64,000 nt of DNA from Cladorhizidae sp. MBARI D1340-BT2 (GCA_028752905.1 JAQNBH010000010.1:17959922-18023921); one strand, 5' to 3'. Positions 11,352-24,990 are shown, counted from the first letter of the stretch. Made by a program: numbers and translations. Notes: generated by a model from the sequence alone, not told the origin.

Positions 11352-12606
11352 TTTTGCTGGCCTCTCTCTTTTTTTCCTTCTTCTTTTTCACCTCTTACTT
11401 TGTGCAATAGTAATTCTACTCGGCAAGCGTAGAACCATGAATTCAGTCAGACATTTGGCATTTGCACTTGGCTGAACAGTTTGATCAGGGAAAAACAACA
11501 GCATGTGCCAAGATTTTGTTTGCCATTGAACTTGGAGGGAAAAATTGGATATATCGTATTTAAAAAATCGACCCATGCTGCTTCGACTACCTTCTGCCAC
11601 CACTTGGTGATATATAGAACTTGGAGGAAAACATGAAGGGAAAAATGAGCACCACTGTGGATTGGAACAAGCCTATCGATGTTTAGTTCTTTTACGCGTG
11701 GAGGGAATAAAGTTGGGCTGAAATGAAATAGTGCAGCTTGTACTTTCGAACATGCCTTCTCTTGTGTGTTCTTAATTGAACGAGTTTTTATTCGTGGTAA
11801 AAGATTGGTTAACAAATGCCTCCACTGGAGTTGATTTCAGCCTTGTGTCATACTTCACTTCTAGTCCACTTTGAAGGACAGGATATCTGAAAGTGAGGTC
11901 AGCTTTGATAGCTATAAAAAAAAAATGATTTAAAATTGTTAGAAATGGAAAAGAAAAAGGAAGAGTTGGAGCTTCACAGAGTCTTTTAAGATCTGTGACA
12001 AAGCCAAACTTATGATGTTATGTATATCACAAGTTCAAGTATTGAATGTACTCTCTGCTTCGACTAATACCAAGCTGATGTGTCATCTGATGGAGTTCTA
12101 TATAGTGAAAATTGGGTACAGCATCATCACCTTTGCAGGGGATGCCTGAAGATTGTGTCTCTAAAAACAACGAGGGCTGGTTTTGATCAGTGATAGTATC
12201 CTTAGTGTGAATGGTTACTATAGGGTTGATATTTCGTGGACTTTTTGCTCATTTTTGTTTCCAATGCAAATAGAAATATGTCTGGTCTAGAAGTGATAAG
12301 GATCGTCACGTTTTGACCGTCACTGCGAAGTGAACTTCCAGGTACAAGTTAGTAGTCCTAACGAAAGCTGATCTACGGTCCAGGAGAAATTGGCTGACTC
12401 TCAATTGATACTAGGACCTTGCGAATGATATAAGAACTTGGGGAAAAGAAGATGAAAAAAATAGAGTGCACAAAACATTAGTAACCGCTGTTGAATTGGA
12501 ACAAGCCGGAAATCTGTCTCTTCTAGAAGAGTTTTAACGCAGCGGTGAGAAAACATAGCTTGAAGAGAAAATGCATTTTATAAGTGATGAAATGTGGTGT
12601 CTGGAT

Positions 12607-12724
12607 GCCTACGACCATACCATGTTGAGAACACCGGTTCTCGTCCGATCACCGAAGTTAAGCAGCGTGGGCCTGCCCAGTACTTGGATGGGTGACCGCC
12701 TGGGAACAGCAGGTGTTGTAGGCT
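12607..12724 (+). rRNA. 5S rRNA: 5S rRNA, copy 9 (1-nt deletion)
   Basis: 118 nt. One T is missing in GCGTTGGGCC (nt 62/63), between the A box and the intermediate element, and C17 is T. The same T deletion occurs in copies 10 and 12. It changes the spacing of the internal promoter by one base and shortens helix II, so function is doubtful. Short-type spacer. Confidence 0.92.
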
Positions 12725-13959
12725 TTTTGCTGGCCTCTCTCTTTTTTTTCTTCTCCTCTTACTTTGTGCAATAGTAATTCTACTCGGCAAGCGTAGAACC
12801 ATGAATTCAGTCAGACATTTGGCATTTGCACTTGGCTGAACAGTTGGATCAGGGAAAAACAACAGCATGTGCCAAGATTTTGTTTGCCATTGAACTTGGA
12901 GGGAAAAATTGGATATATCGTATTTAAAAAATCGACCCATGCTGCTTCGACTACCTTCTGCCACCACTTGGTGATATATAGAACTTGGAGGAAAACATGA
13001 AGGGAAAAATGAGCACCACTGTGGATTGGAACAAGCCTATCGATGTTTAGTTCTTTTACGCGTGGAGGGAATAAAGTTGGGCTGAAATGAAATAGTGCAG
13101 CTTGTACTTTCGAACATGCCTTCTCTTGTGTGTTCTTAATTGAACGAGTTTTTATTCGGGGTAAAAGATTGGTTAACAAATGCCTCCACTGGAGTTAATT
13201 TCAGCCTTGTGTCATACTCCACTTCTAGTCCACTTTGAAGGACAGGATATCTGAAAGTGAGGTCAGCTTTGATAGCTATAAAAAAAAATGATTTAAAATT
13301 GTTAGAAATGGAAAAGAAAAAGGAAGAGTTGGAGCTTCACAGAGTCTTTTAAGATCTGTGACAAAGCCAAACTTATGATGTTATGTATATCACAAGTTCA
13401 AGTATTGAATGTACTCTCTGCTTCGACTAATACCAAGCTGATGTGTCATCTGATGGAGTTCTATATAGTGAAAATTGGGTACAGCATCATCATGTTTGCA
13501 GGGGATGCCTGAAGATTGTGTCTCTAAAAACAACGAGGGCTGGTTTTGATCAGTGATAGTATCCTTAGTGTGAATGGTTACTATAGGGTTGATATTTCGT
13601 GGACTTTTTGCTCATTTTTGTTTCCAATGCAAATTCTGGTCTAGAAGGGGTAAGGATCGTCACGTTTTGACCGTCGCTGCGAAGTGAACTTCAAGGTACA
13701 AGTTAGTAGTCCTAACGAAAGCTGATCTACGGTCCAGGAGAAATTGGCTGACTCTCAATTGATACTAGGACCTTGCGAATGATATAAGAACTTGGGGAAA
13801 AGATGATGAAAAAATAGAGTGCACAAAACATTAGTAACCGCTGTTGAATTGGAACAAGCCGGAAATCTGTCTCTTCTAGAAGAGTTTTAACGCAGCGGTG
13901 AGAAAACATAGCTTGAAGAGAAAATGCATTTTATAAGTGATGAAATGTGGTGTCTGGAT

Positions 13960-14077
13960 GCCTACGACCATACCACGTTGAGAACACCGGTTCTCGTCTG
14001 ATCACCGAAGTTAAGCAGCGTGGGCCTGCCCAGTACTTGGATGGGTGACCGCCTGGGAACAGCAGGTGTTGTAGGCT
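13960..14077 (+). rRNA. 5S rRNA: 5S rRNA, copy 10 (1-nt deletion)
   Basis: 118 nt, with the T62/63 deletion of copies 9 and 12 plus C40 to T. Short-type spacer with the shorter pyrimidine tract TTCTTCTCCTCTTAC after the gene. Confidence 0.92.
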
Positions 14078-15314
14078 TTTTGCTGGCCTCTCTCTTTTTT
14101 TTCTTCTCCTCTTACTTTGTGCAATAGTAATTCTACTCGGCAAGCGTAGAACCATGAATTCAGTCAGACATTTGGCATTTGCACTTGGCTGAACAGTTGG
14201 ATCAGGGAAAAACAACAGCATGTGCCAAGATTTTGTTTGCCATTGAACTTGGAGGGAAAAATTGGATATATCGTATTTAAAAAATCGACCCATGCTGCTT
14301 CGACTACCTTCTGCCACCACTTGGTGATATATAGAACTTGGAGGAAAACATGAAGGGAAAAATGAGCACCACTGTGGATTGGAACAAGCCTATCGATGTT
14401 TAGTTCTTTTACGCGTGGAGGGAATAAAGTTGGGCTGAAATGAAATAGTGCAGCTTGTACTTTCGAACATGCCTTCTCTTGTGTGTTCTTAATTGAACGA
14501 TTTTTTATTCGGGGTAAAAGATTGGTTAACAAATGCCTCCACTGGAGTTGATTTCAGCCTTGTGTCATACTCCACTTCTAGTCCACTTTGAAGGACAGGA
14601 TATCTGAAAGTGAGGTCAGCTTTGATAGCTATAAAAAAAAAATGATTTAAAATTGTTAGAAATGGAAAAGAAAAAGGAAGAGTTGGAGCTTCACAGAGTC
14701 TTTTAAGATCTGTGACAAAGCCAAACTTATGATGTTATGTATATCACAAGTTCAAGTATTGAATGTACTCTCTGCTTCGACTAATACCAAGCTGATGTGT
14801 CATCTGATGGAGTTCTATATAGTGAAAATTGGGTACAGCATCATCATGTTTGCAGGGGATGCCTGAAGATTGTGTCTCTAAAAACAACGAGGGCTGGTTT
14901 TGATCAGTGATAGTATCCTTAGTGTGAATGGTTACTATAGGGTTGATATTTCTTGGACTTTTTGCTCATTTTTGTTTCCAATGCAAATTCTGGTCTAGAA
15001 GGGGTAAGGATCGTCACGTTTTGACCGTCGCTGTGAAGTGAACTGCCAGGTACAAGTTAGTAGTCCTAACGAAAGCTGATCTACGGTCCAGGAGAAATTG
15101 GCTGACTCTCAATTGATACTAGGACCTTGCGAATGATATAAGAACTTGGGGAAAAGAAGATGAAAAAAATAGAGTGCACAAAACATTAGTAACCGCTGTT
15201 GAATTGGAACAAGCCGGAAATCTGTCTCTTCTAGAAGAGTTTTAACGCAGCGGTGAGAAAACATAGCTTGAAGAGAAAATGCATTTTATAAGTGATGAAA
15301 TGTGGTGTCTGGAT

Positions 15315-15433
15315 GCCTACGACCATACCACGTTGAGAACACCGGTTCTCGTCCGATCACCGAAGTTAAGCAGCGTTGGGCCTGCCCAGTACTTGGATGG
15401 GTGACCGCCTAGGAACAGCAGGTGTTGTAGGCT
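15315..15433 (+). rRNA. 5S rRNA: 5S rRNA, copy 11
   Basis: Full length with one change, G97 to A at the end of the C box (GCCTAGGAAC). Short-type spacer. Confidence 0.95.
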
Positions 15434-16682
15434 TTTTGCTGGCCTCTCTCTTTTTTTTCTTCTTCTTTTTCACCTCTTACTTTGTGCAATAGTAATTCTA
15501 CTCGGCAAGCGTAGAACCATGAATTCAGTCAGACATTTGGCATTTGCACTTGGCTGAACAGTTGGATCAGGGAAAAACAACAGCATGTGCCAAGATTTTG
15601 TTTGCCATTGAACTTGGAGGGAAAAATTGGATATATCGTATTTAAAAAATCGACCCATGCTGCTTCGACTACCTTCTGCCACCACTTGGTGATAATATAT
15701 AGAACTTGGAGGAAAACATGAAGGGAAAAATGAGCACCACTGTGGATTGGAACAAGCCTATCGATGTTTAGTTCTTTTACGCGTGGAGGGAATAAAGTTG
15801 GGCCGAAATGAAATAGTGCAGCTTGTACTTTCGAACATGCCTTCTCTTGTGTGTTCTTAATTGAACGAGTTTTTATTCGTGGTAAAAGATTGGTTAACAA
15901 ATGCCTCCACTGGAGTTGATTTCAGCCTTGTGTCATACTCCACTTCTAGTACACTTTGAAGGACAGGATATCTGAAAGTGAGGTCAGCTTTGATAGCTAT
16001 AAAAAAAAAATGATTTAAAATTGTTAGAAATGGAAAAGAAAAAGGAAGAGTTGGAGCTTCACAGAGTCTTTTAAGATCTGTGACAAAGCCAAACTTATGA
16101 TGTTATGTATATCACAAGTTCAAGTATTGAATGTACTCCCTGCTTCGACTAATACCAAGCTGATGTGTCATCTGATGGAGTTCTATGTAGTGAAAATTGG
16201 ATACAGCATCATCATGTTTGCAGGGGATGCCTGAAGATTGTGTCTCTAAAAACAACGAGGGCTGGTTTTGATCAGTGATAGTATCCTTAGTGTGAATGGT
16301 TACTATAGGGTTGATATTTCGTGGACTTTTTGCTCATTTTTGTTTCCAATGCAAATTCTGGTCTAGAAGGGGTAAGGATCGTCACGTTTTGACCGTCGCT
16401 GCGAAGTGAACTTCCAGGTACAAGTCAGTAGTCCTAACGAAAGCTGATCTACGGTCCAGGAGAAATTGGCTGACTCTCAATTGATACTAGGACCTTGCGA
16501 ATGATATAAGAACTTGGGGAAAAGAAGATGAAAAAAATAGAGTGCACAAAACATTAGTAACCGCTGTTGAATTGGAACAAGCCGGAAATCTGTCTCTTCT
16601 AGAAGAGTTTTAACGCAGCGGTGAGAAAACATAGCTTGAAGAGAAAATGCATTTTATTAGTGATGAAATGTGGTGTCTGGAT

Positions 16683-16800
16683 GCCTACGACCATACCACG
16701 TTGAGAACACCGGTTCTCGTCCGATTACCGAAGTTAAGCAGCGTGGGCCTGCCCAGTACTTGGATGGGTGACCGCCTGGGAACAGCAGGTGTTGTAGGCT
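16683..16800 (+). rRNA. 5S rRNA: 5S rRNA, copy 12 (1-nt deletion, altered TATA)
   Basis: 118 nt. It carries the T62/63 deletion shared with copies 9 and 10 and C44 to T. The upstream TATAAG reads TATTAG here. Two hits to promoter-related positions make this a candidate silent copy. Confidence 0.91.
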
Positions 16801-18037
16801 TTTTGCTGGCCTCTCTCTTTTTTTTCTTCTCCTCTTACTTTGTGCAATAGTAATTCTACTCGGCAAGCGTAGAACCATGAATTCAGTCAGACATTTGGCA
16901 TTTGCACTTGGCTGAACAGTTGGATCAGGGAAAAACAACAGCATGTGCCAAGATTTTGTTTGCCATTGAACTTGGAGGGAAAAATTGGATATATCGTATT
17001 TAAAAAATCGACCCATGCTGCTTCGACTACCTTCTGCCACCACTTGGTGATATATAGAACTTGGAGGAAAACATGAAGGGAAAAATGAGCACCACTGTGG
17101 ATTGGAACAAGCCTATCGATGTTTAGTTCTTTTACGCGTGGAGGGAATAAAGTTGGGCTGAAATGAAATAGTGCAGCTTGTACTTTCGAACATGCCTTCT
17201 CTTGTGTGTTCTTAATTGAACGAGTTTTTATTCGGGGTAAAAGATTGGTTAACAAATGCCTCCACTGGAGTTGATTTCAGCCTTGTGTCATACTCCACTT
17301 CTAGTCCACTTTGAAGGACAGGATATCTGAAAGTGAGGTCAGCTTTGATAGCTATAAAAAAAAAATGATTTAAAATTGTTAGAAATGGAAAAGAAAAAGG
17401 AAGAGTTGGAGCTTCACAGAGTCTTTTAAGATCTGTGACAAAGCCAAACTTATGATGTTATGTATATCACAAGTTCAAGTATTGAATGTACTCTCTGCTT
17501 CGACTAATACCAAGCTGATGTGTCATCTGATGGAGTTCTATATAGTGAAAATTGGGTACAGCATCATCATGTTTGCAGGGGATGCCTGAAGATTGTGTCT
17601 CTAAAAACAACGAGGGCTGGTTTTGATCAGTGATAGTATCCTTAGTGTGAATGGTTACTATAGGGTTGATATTTCGTGGACTTTTTGCTCATTTTTGTTT
17701 CCAATGCAAATTCTGGTCTAGAAGGGGTAAGGATCGTCACGTTTTGACCGTCGCTGCGAAGTGAACTTCCAGGTACAAGTTAGTAGTCCTAACGAAAGCT
17801 GATCTACGGTCCAGGAGAAATTGGCTGACTCTCAATTGATACTAGGACCTTGCGAATGATATAAGAACTTGGGGAAAAGAAGATGAAAAAAATAGAGTGC
17901 ACAAAACATTAGTAACCGCTGTTGAATTGGAACAAGCCGGAAATCTGTCTCTTCTAGAAGAGTTTTAACGCAGCGGTGAGAAAACATAGCTTGAAGAGAA
18001 AATGCATTTTATAAGTGATGAAATGTGGTGTCTGGAT

Positions 18038-18156
18038 GCCTACGACCATACCACGTTGAGAACACCGGTTCTCGTCCGATCACCGAAGTTAAGCAGCGTT
18101 GGGCCTGCCCAGTACTTGGATGGGTGACCGCCTGGGAACAGCAGGTGTTGTAGGCT
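18038..18156 (+). rRNA. 5S rRNA: 5S rRNA, copy 13 (consensus)
   Basis: Identical to the consensus. It is the repeat partner of copy 11 but lacks that copy's G97 to A. Short-type spacer, intact TATA-like motif. Confidence 0.97.
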
Positions 18157-19404
18157 TTTTGCTGGCCTCTCTCTTTTTTTTCTTCTTCTTTTTCACCTCT
18201 TACTTTGTGCAATAGTAATTCTACTCGGCAAGCGTAGAACCATGAATTCAGTCAGACATTTGGCATTTGCACTTGGCTGAACAGTTGGATCAGGGAAAAA
18301 CAACAGCATGTGCCAAGATTTTGTTTGCCATTGAACTTGGAGGGAAAAATTGGATATATCGTATTTAAAAAATCGACCCATGCTGCTTCGACTACCTTCT
18401 GCCACCACTTGGTGATAATATATAGAACTTGGAGGAAAACATGAAGGGAAAAATGAGCACCACTGTGGATTGGAACAAGCCTATCGATGTTTAGTTCTTT
18501 TACGCGTGGAGGGAATAAAGTTGGGCCGAAATGAAATAGTGCAGCTTGTACTTTCGAACATGCCTTCTCTTGTGTGTTCTTAATTGAACGAGTTTTTATT
18601 CGTGGTAAAAGATTGGTTAACAAATGCCTCCACTGGAGTTGATTTCAGCCTTGTGTCATACTCCACTTCTAGTACACTTTGAAGGACAGGATATCTGAAA
18701 GTGAGGTCAGCTTTGATAGCTATAAAAAAAAATGATTTAAAATTGTTAGAAATGGAAAAGAAAAAGGAAGAGTTGGAGCTTCACAGAGTCTTTTAAGATC
18801 TGTGACAAAGCCAAACTTATGATGTTATGTATATCACAAGTTCAAGTATTGAATGTACTCTCTGCTTCGACTAATACCAAGCTGATGTGTCATCTGATGG
18901 AGTTCTATATAGTGAAAATTGGGTACAGCATCATCACGTTTGCAGGGGATGCCTGAAGATTGTGTCTCTAAAAACAACGAGGGCTGGTTTTGATCAGTGA
19001 TAGTATCCTTAGTGTGAATGGTTACTATAGGGTTGATATTTCGTGGACTTTTTGCTCATTTTTGTTTCCAATGCAAATTCTGGTCTAGAAGGGGTAAGGA
19101 TCATCACGTTTTGACCGTCACTGCGAAGTGAACTTCCAGGTACAAGTTAGTAGTCCTAACGAAAGCTGATCTACGGTCCAGGAGAAATTGGCTGACTCTC
19201 AATTGATACTAGGACCTTGCGAATGATATAAGAACTTGGGGAAAAGAAGATGAAAAAAATAGAGTGCACAAAACATTAGTAACCGCTGTTGAATTGGAAC
19301 AAGCCGGAAATCTGTCTCTTCTAGAAGAGTTTTAACGCAGCGGTGAGAAAACATAGCTTGAAGAGAAAATGCATTTTATAAGTGATGAAATGTGGTGTCT
19401 GGAT

Positions 19405-19523
19405 GCCTACGACCATACCACGTTGAGAACACCGGTTCTCGTCCGATCACCGAAGTTAAGCAGCGTTGGGCCTGCCCAGTACTTGGATGGGTGACCGCCT
19501 GGGAACAGCAGGTGTTGTAGGCT
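19405..19523 (+). rRNA. 5S rRNA: 5S rRNA, copy 14 (consensus)
   Basis: Identical to the consensus. Short-type spacer. The pyrimidine tract after the gene is the short form TTCTTCTCCTCTTAC, also seen after copies 9, 10, 12, 15, 18 and 30. Confidence 0.97.
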
Positions 19524-20760
19524 TTTTGCTGGCCTCTCTCTTTTTTTTCTTCTCCTCTTACTTTGTGCAATAGTAATTCTACTCGGCAAGCGTAGAACCA
19601 TGAATTCAGTCAGACATTTGGCATTTGCACTTGGCTGAACAGTTGGATCAGGGAAAAACAACAGCATCTGCCAAGATTTTGTTTGCCATTGAACTTGGAG
19701 GGAAAAATTGGATATATCGTATTAAAAAAATCGACCCATGCTGCTTCGACTACCTTCTGCCACCACTTGGTGATATATAGAACTTGGAGGAAAACATGAA
19801 GGGAAAAATGAGCACCACTGTGGATTGGAACAAGCCTATCGATGTTTAGTTCTTTTACGCGTGGAGGGAATAAAGTTGGGCTGAAATGAAATAGTGCAGC
19901 TTGTACTTTCGAAGATGCCTTCTCTTGTGTGTTCTTAATTGAACGAGTTTTTATTCGGGGTAAAAGATTGGTTAACAAATGCCTCCACTGGAGTTGATTT
20001 CAGCCTTGTGTCATACTCCACTTCTAGTCCACTTTGAAGGACAGGATATCTGAAAGTGAGGTCAGCTTTGATAGCTATAAAAAAAAAATGATTTAAAATT
20101 GTTAGAAATGGAAAAGAAAAAGGAAGAGTTGGAGCTTCACAGAGTCTTTTAAGATCTGTGACAAAGCCAAACTTATGATGTTATGTATATCACAAGTTCA
20201 AGTATTGAATGTACTCTCTGCTTCGACTAATACCAAGCTGATGTGTCATCTGATGGAGTTCTATATAGTGAAAATTGGGTACAGCATCATCATGTTTGCA
20301 GGGGATGCCTGAAGATTGTGTCTCTAAAAACAACGAGGGCTGGTTTTGATCAGTGATAGTATCCTTAGTGTGAATGGTTACTATAGGGTTGATATTTCGT
20401 GGACTTTTTGCTCATTTTTGTTTCCAATGCAAATTCTGGTCTAGAAGGGGTAAGGATCGTCACGTTTTGACCGTCACTGCGAAGTGAACTTCCAGGTAGA
20501 AGTTAGCAGTCCTAACGAAAGCTGATCTACGGTCCAGGAGAAATTGGCTGACTCTCAATTGATACTAGGACCTTGCGAATGATATAAGAACTTGGGGAAA
20601 AGAAGATGAAAAAAATAGAGTGCACAAAACATTAGTAACCGCTGTTGAATTGGAACAAGCCGGAAATCTGTCTCTTCTAGAAGAGTTTTAACGCAGCGGT
20701 GAGAAAACATAGCTTGAAGAGAAAATGCATTTTATAAGTGATGAAATGTGGTGTCTGGAT

Positions 20761-20879
20761 GCCTACGACCATACCACGTTGAGAACACCGGTTCTCGTCC
20801 GATCACCGAAGTTAAGCAGCGTTGGGCCTGCCCAGTACTTGGATGGGTGACCGCCTGGGAACAGCAGGTGTTGTAGGCT
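20761..20879 (+). rRNA. 5S rRNA: 5S rRNA, copy 15 (consensus)
   Basis: Identical to the consensus. The spacer after it lacks GGAAAAATT in CTTGGAGGATATATC. It shares CTTTCAAACATGCC with the spacer after copy 18, 4230 bp away, which indicates exchange between non-adjacent units. Confidence 0.97.
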
Positions 20880-22181
20880 TTTTGCTGGCCTCTCTCTTTT
20901 TTTTCTTCTCCTCTTACTTTGTGCAATAGTAATTCTACTCGGCAAGCGTAGAACCATGAATTCAGTCAGACATTTGGCATTTGCACTTGGCTGAACAGTT
21001 GGATCAGGGAAAAACAACAGCATGTGCCAAGATTTTGTTTGCCATTGAACTTGGAGGATATATCGTATTTAAAAAATCGACCCATGCTGCTTCGACTACC
21101 TTCTGCTACCACTTGGTGATATATAGAACTTGGAGGAAAACATGAAGGGAAAAATGAGCACCACTGTGGATTGGAACAAGCCTATCGATGTTTAGTTCTT
21201 TAACGCGTGGAGGGAATAAAGTTGGGCTGAAATGAAATAGTGCAGCTTGTACTTTCAAACATGCCTTCTCTTGTGTGTTCTTAATTGAACGAGTTTTTAT
21301 TCGGGGTAAAAGATTGGTTAACAAATGCCTCCACTGGAGTTGATTTCAGCCTTGTGTCATACTCCACTTCTAGTCCACTTTGAAGGACAGGATATCTGAA
21401 AGAGAGGTCAGCTTTGATAGCTATAAAAAAAAAAAGATTTAAAATTGTTAGAAATGGAAAAGAAAAAGGAAGAGTTGGAGCTTCACAGAGTCTTTTAAGA
21501 TCTGTGACAAAGCCAAACTTATGATGTTATGTATATCACAAGTTCAAGTATTGAATGTACTCTCTGCTTCGACTAATACCAAGCTGATGTGTCATCTGAT
21601 GGAGTTCTATATAGTGAAAATTGGGTACAGCATCATCATGTTTGCAGGGGATGCCTGAAGATTGTGTCTCTAAAAACAACGAGGGCTGGTTTTGATCAGT
21701 GATAGTATCCTTAGTGTGAATGGTTACTATAGGGTTGATATTTCGTGGACTTTTTGCTCATTTTTGTTTCCAATCTGGTCTAGAAGGGGTAAGGATCGTC
21801 ACGTTTTGACCTTCACTACGAAGTGAACTTCCAGGTAGAAGTTAGCAGTCCTAACGAAAGCTGATCTACGGTCCAGGAGAAATTGGCTGACCCTCAATTG
21901 ACACTAGGACCTTGCGAATGACATAAGAACTTGGGGGAAAGAAGATGAAAAAATAGAGTGCACAAAACATTAGTAACCGCTGTTGAATTGGAACAAGCCG
22001 GAAATCTGTCTCTTCTATATTATGAAACAGATGTTAAGACTTGTCACATTATGAAACAGATGTTAAGAATAGTGTCATATTATGAAACAGATGTCATATT
22101 GAAGAGTTTTAACGCACCGGTAAGAAAACATAGCTTGAAGAGAAAATGCATTTTATAAGTGATGAAATGTGCTGTCTGGAT

Positions 22182-22300
22182 GCCTACGACCATACCACGT
22201 TGAGAACACCGGTTCTCGTCCGATCACCGAAGTTAAGCAGCGTTGGGCCTGCCCAGTACTTGGATGGGTGACCGCCTGGGAACAGCAGGTGTTGTAGGCT
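22182..22300 (+). rRNA. 5S rRNA: 5S rRNA, copy 16 (consensus)
   Basis: Identical to the consensus. Long-type spacer with the private variant GCACCGGTAAG upstream and C at -10. First half of the 1442-bp doublet. Confidence 0.97.
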
Positions 22301-23623
22301 TTTTGCTGGCCTCTCTCTTTTTTTATCTTCTTCTTTTTCACCTCTTACTTTGTGCAATAGTAATTCTACTCGGCAAGCGTAGAACCATGAATTCAGTCAG
22401 ACATTTGGCATTTGCACTAGGCTGAACAGTTTGATCAGGGAAAAACAACAGCATGTGCCAAGATTTTGTTTGCCATTGAACTTGGAGGAAAAAATTGGAT
22501 ATATCGCATTTAAAAAATCGACCCATGCTGCTTCGACTACCTTCTACCACCACTTGGTGATAATATATAGAACTTGGAGGAAAACATGAAGGGAAAAATG
22601 AGCACCACTGTGGATTGGAACAAGCCTATCGATGTTAATTCTTTTACGCGTGGAGGGAATAAAGTTGGGCCGAAATGAAATAGTGCAGCTTGTACTTTCG
22701 AACATGCCTTCTCTTGTGTGTTCTTAATTGAACGAGTTTTTATTCGTGGTAAAAGATTGGTTAACAAATGCCTCCACTGGAGTTGATTTCAGCCTTGTGT
22801 CATACTCCACTTCTAGTCCACTTTGAAGGACAGGATATCTGAAAGTGAGGTCAGCTTTGATAGCTATAAAAAAAAATGATTTAAAATTGTTAGAAATGGA
22901 AAAGAAAAAGGAAGAGTTGGAGCTTCACAGAGTCTTTTAAGATCTGTGACAAAGCCAAACTTATGATGTTATGTATATCACAAGTTCAAGTATTGAATGT
23001 ACTCTCTGCTTCGACTAATACCAAGCTGATGTGTCATCTGATGGAGTTCTATATAGTGAAAATTGGGTACAGCATCATCATGTTTGCAGGGGATGCCTGA
23101 AGATTGTGTCTCTAAAAACAACGAGGGCTGGTTTTGATCAGTGATAGTATCCTTAGTGTGAATGGTTACTATAGGGTTGATATTTCGTGGACTTTTTGCT
23201 CATTTTTGTTTCCAATCTGGTCTAGAAGGGGTAAGGATCGTCACGTTTTGACCTTCACTACGAAGTGAACTTCCAGGTAGAAGTTAGCAGTCCTAACGAA
23301 AGCTGATCTACGGTCCAGGAGAAATTGGCTGACCCTCAATTGACACTAGGACCTTGCGAATGACATAAGAACTTGGGGGAAAGAAGATGAAAAAATAGAG
23401 TGCACAAAACATTAGTAACCGCTGTTGAATTGGAACAAGCCGGAAATCTGTCTCTTCTATATTATGAAACAGATGTTAAGACTTGTCACATTATGAAACA
23501 GATGTTAAGAATAGTGTCATATTATGAAACAGATGTCATATTGAAGAGTTTTAACGCACCGGTAAGAAAACATAGCTTGAAGAGAAAATGCATTTTATAA
23601 GTGATGAAATGTGCTGTCTGGAT

Positions 23624-23742
23624 GCCTACGACCATACCACGTTGAGAACACCGGTTCTCGTCCGATCACCGAAGTTAAGCAGCGTTGGGCCTGCCCAGTA
23701 CTTGGATGGGTGACCGCCTGGGAACAGCAGGTGTTGTAGGCT
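23624..23742 (+). rRNA. 5S rRNA: 5S rRNA, copy 17 (consensus)
   Basis: Identical to the consensus. Second half of the 1442-bp doublet with copy 16, with the same private flanking variants. Confidence 0.97.
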
Positions 23743-24990
23743 TTTTGCTGGCCTCTCTCTTTTTTTATCTTCTTCTTTTTCACCTCTTACTTTGTGCAAT
23801 AGTAATTCTACTCGGCAAGCGTAGAACCATGAATTCAGTCAGACATTTGGCATTTGCACTAGGCTGAACAGTTTGATCAGGGAAAAACAACAGCATGTGC
23901 CAAGATTTTGTTTGCCATTGAACTTGGAGGAAAAAATTGGATATATCGCATTTAAAAAATCGACCCATGCTGCTTCGACTACCTTCTACCACCACTTGGT
24001 GATAATATATAGAACTTGGAGGAAAACATGAAGGGAAAAATGAGCACCACTGTGGATTGGAACAAGCCTATCGATGTTAATTCTTTTACGCGTGGAGGGA
24101 ATAAAGTTGGGCCGAAATGAAATAGTGCAGCTTGTACTTTCGAACATGCCTTCTCTTGTGTGTTCTTAATTGAACGAGTTTTTATTCGTGGTAAAAGATT
24201 GGTTAACAAATGCCTCCACTGGAGTTGATTTCAGCCTTGTGTCATACTCCACTTCTAGTCCACTTTGAAGGACAGGATATCTGAAAGTGAGGTCAGCTTT
24301 GATAGCTATAAAAAAAAATGATTTAAAATTGTTAGAAATGGAAAAGAAAAAGGAAGAGTTGGAGCTTCACAGAGTCTTTTAAGATCTGTGACAAAGCCAA
24401 ACTTATGATGTTATGTATATCACAAGTTCAAGTATTGAATGTACTCTCTGCTTCGACTAATACCAAGCTGATGTGTCATCTGATGGAGTTCTATATAGTG
24501 AAAATTGGGTACAGCATCATCACGTTTGCAGGGGATGCCTGAAGATTGTGTCTCTAAAAACAACGAGGGCTGGTTTTGATCAGTGATAGTATCCTTAGTG
24601 TGAATGGTTACTATAGGGTTGATATTTCGTGGACTTTTTGCTCATTTTTGTTTCCAATGCAAATTCTGGTCTAGAAGGGGTAAGGATCGTCATGTTTTGA
24701 CCGTCACTGCGAAGTGAACTTCCAGGTACAAGTTAGTAGTCCTAACGAAAGCTGATCTACGGTCCAGAAGAAATTGGCTGACTCTCAATTGATACTAGGA
24801 CCTTGCGAATGATATAAGAACTTGGGGAAAAGAAGATGAAAAAAATAGAGTGCACAAAACATTAGTAACCGCTGTTGAATTGGAACAAGCCGGAAATCTG
24901 TCTCTTCTAGAAGAGTTTTAACGCAGCGGTGAGAAAACATAGCTTGAAGAGAAAATGCATTTTATAAGTGATGAAATGTGGTGTCTGGAT

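Larger units (their letters stand above)
3350..11950 (+). repeat. Dimeric higher-order repeat, about 2883 bp x 3
   Basis: Copies 3, 5 and 7 lie 2883 and 2884 bp apart, and so do copies 4, 6 and 8. Odd members share a spacer lacking AGAGTTTTA before the CGCAGCGG motif, G at -10 and GTGTATCTAATAAC. Even members share ACATATGT variants in the 83-bp block, C at -10 and C78 to T in the gene. The pair was amplified as one unit. The outer edges are approximate. Confidence 0.9.
13960..19400 (+). repeat. Dimeric higher-order repeat, 2723 bp x 2
   Basis: Copies 10 and 12, and copies 11 and 13, are each exactly 2723 bp apart. The 10/12 pair shares the T deletion. The 11/13 pair shares GATAATATATAG, GGGCCGAAATG and AGTACACTTTG in the following spacer. 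A two-unit segment was therefore duplicated. The ends are approximate. Confidence 0.85.
21450..24330 (+). repeat. Near-identical tandem doublet, 1442 bp x 2 (copies 16, 17)
   Basis: The units of copies 16 and 17 share private variants: AACGCACCGGTAAG before the gene, CTTTTTTTATCTTC after it, ATATCGCATTT, CTTCTACCACC and GATGTTAATTCTTTT. None of these appears elsewhere in the window, so this is a recent single-unit duplication. Confidence 0.9.
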
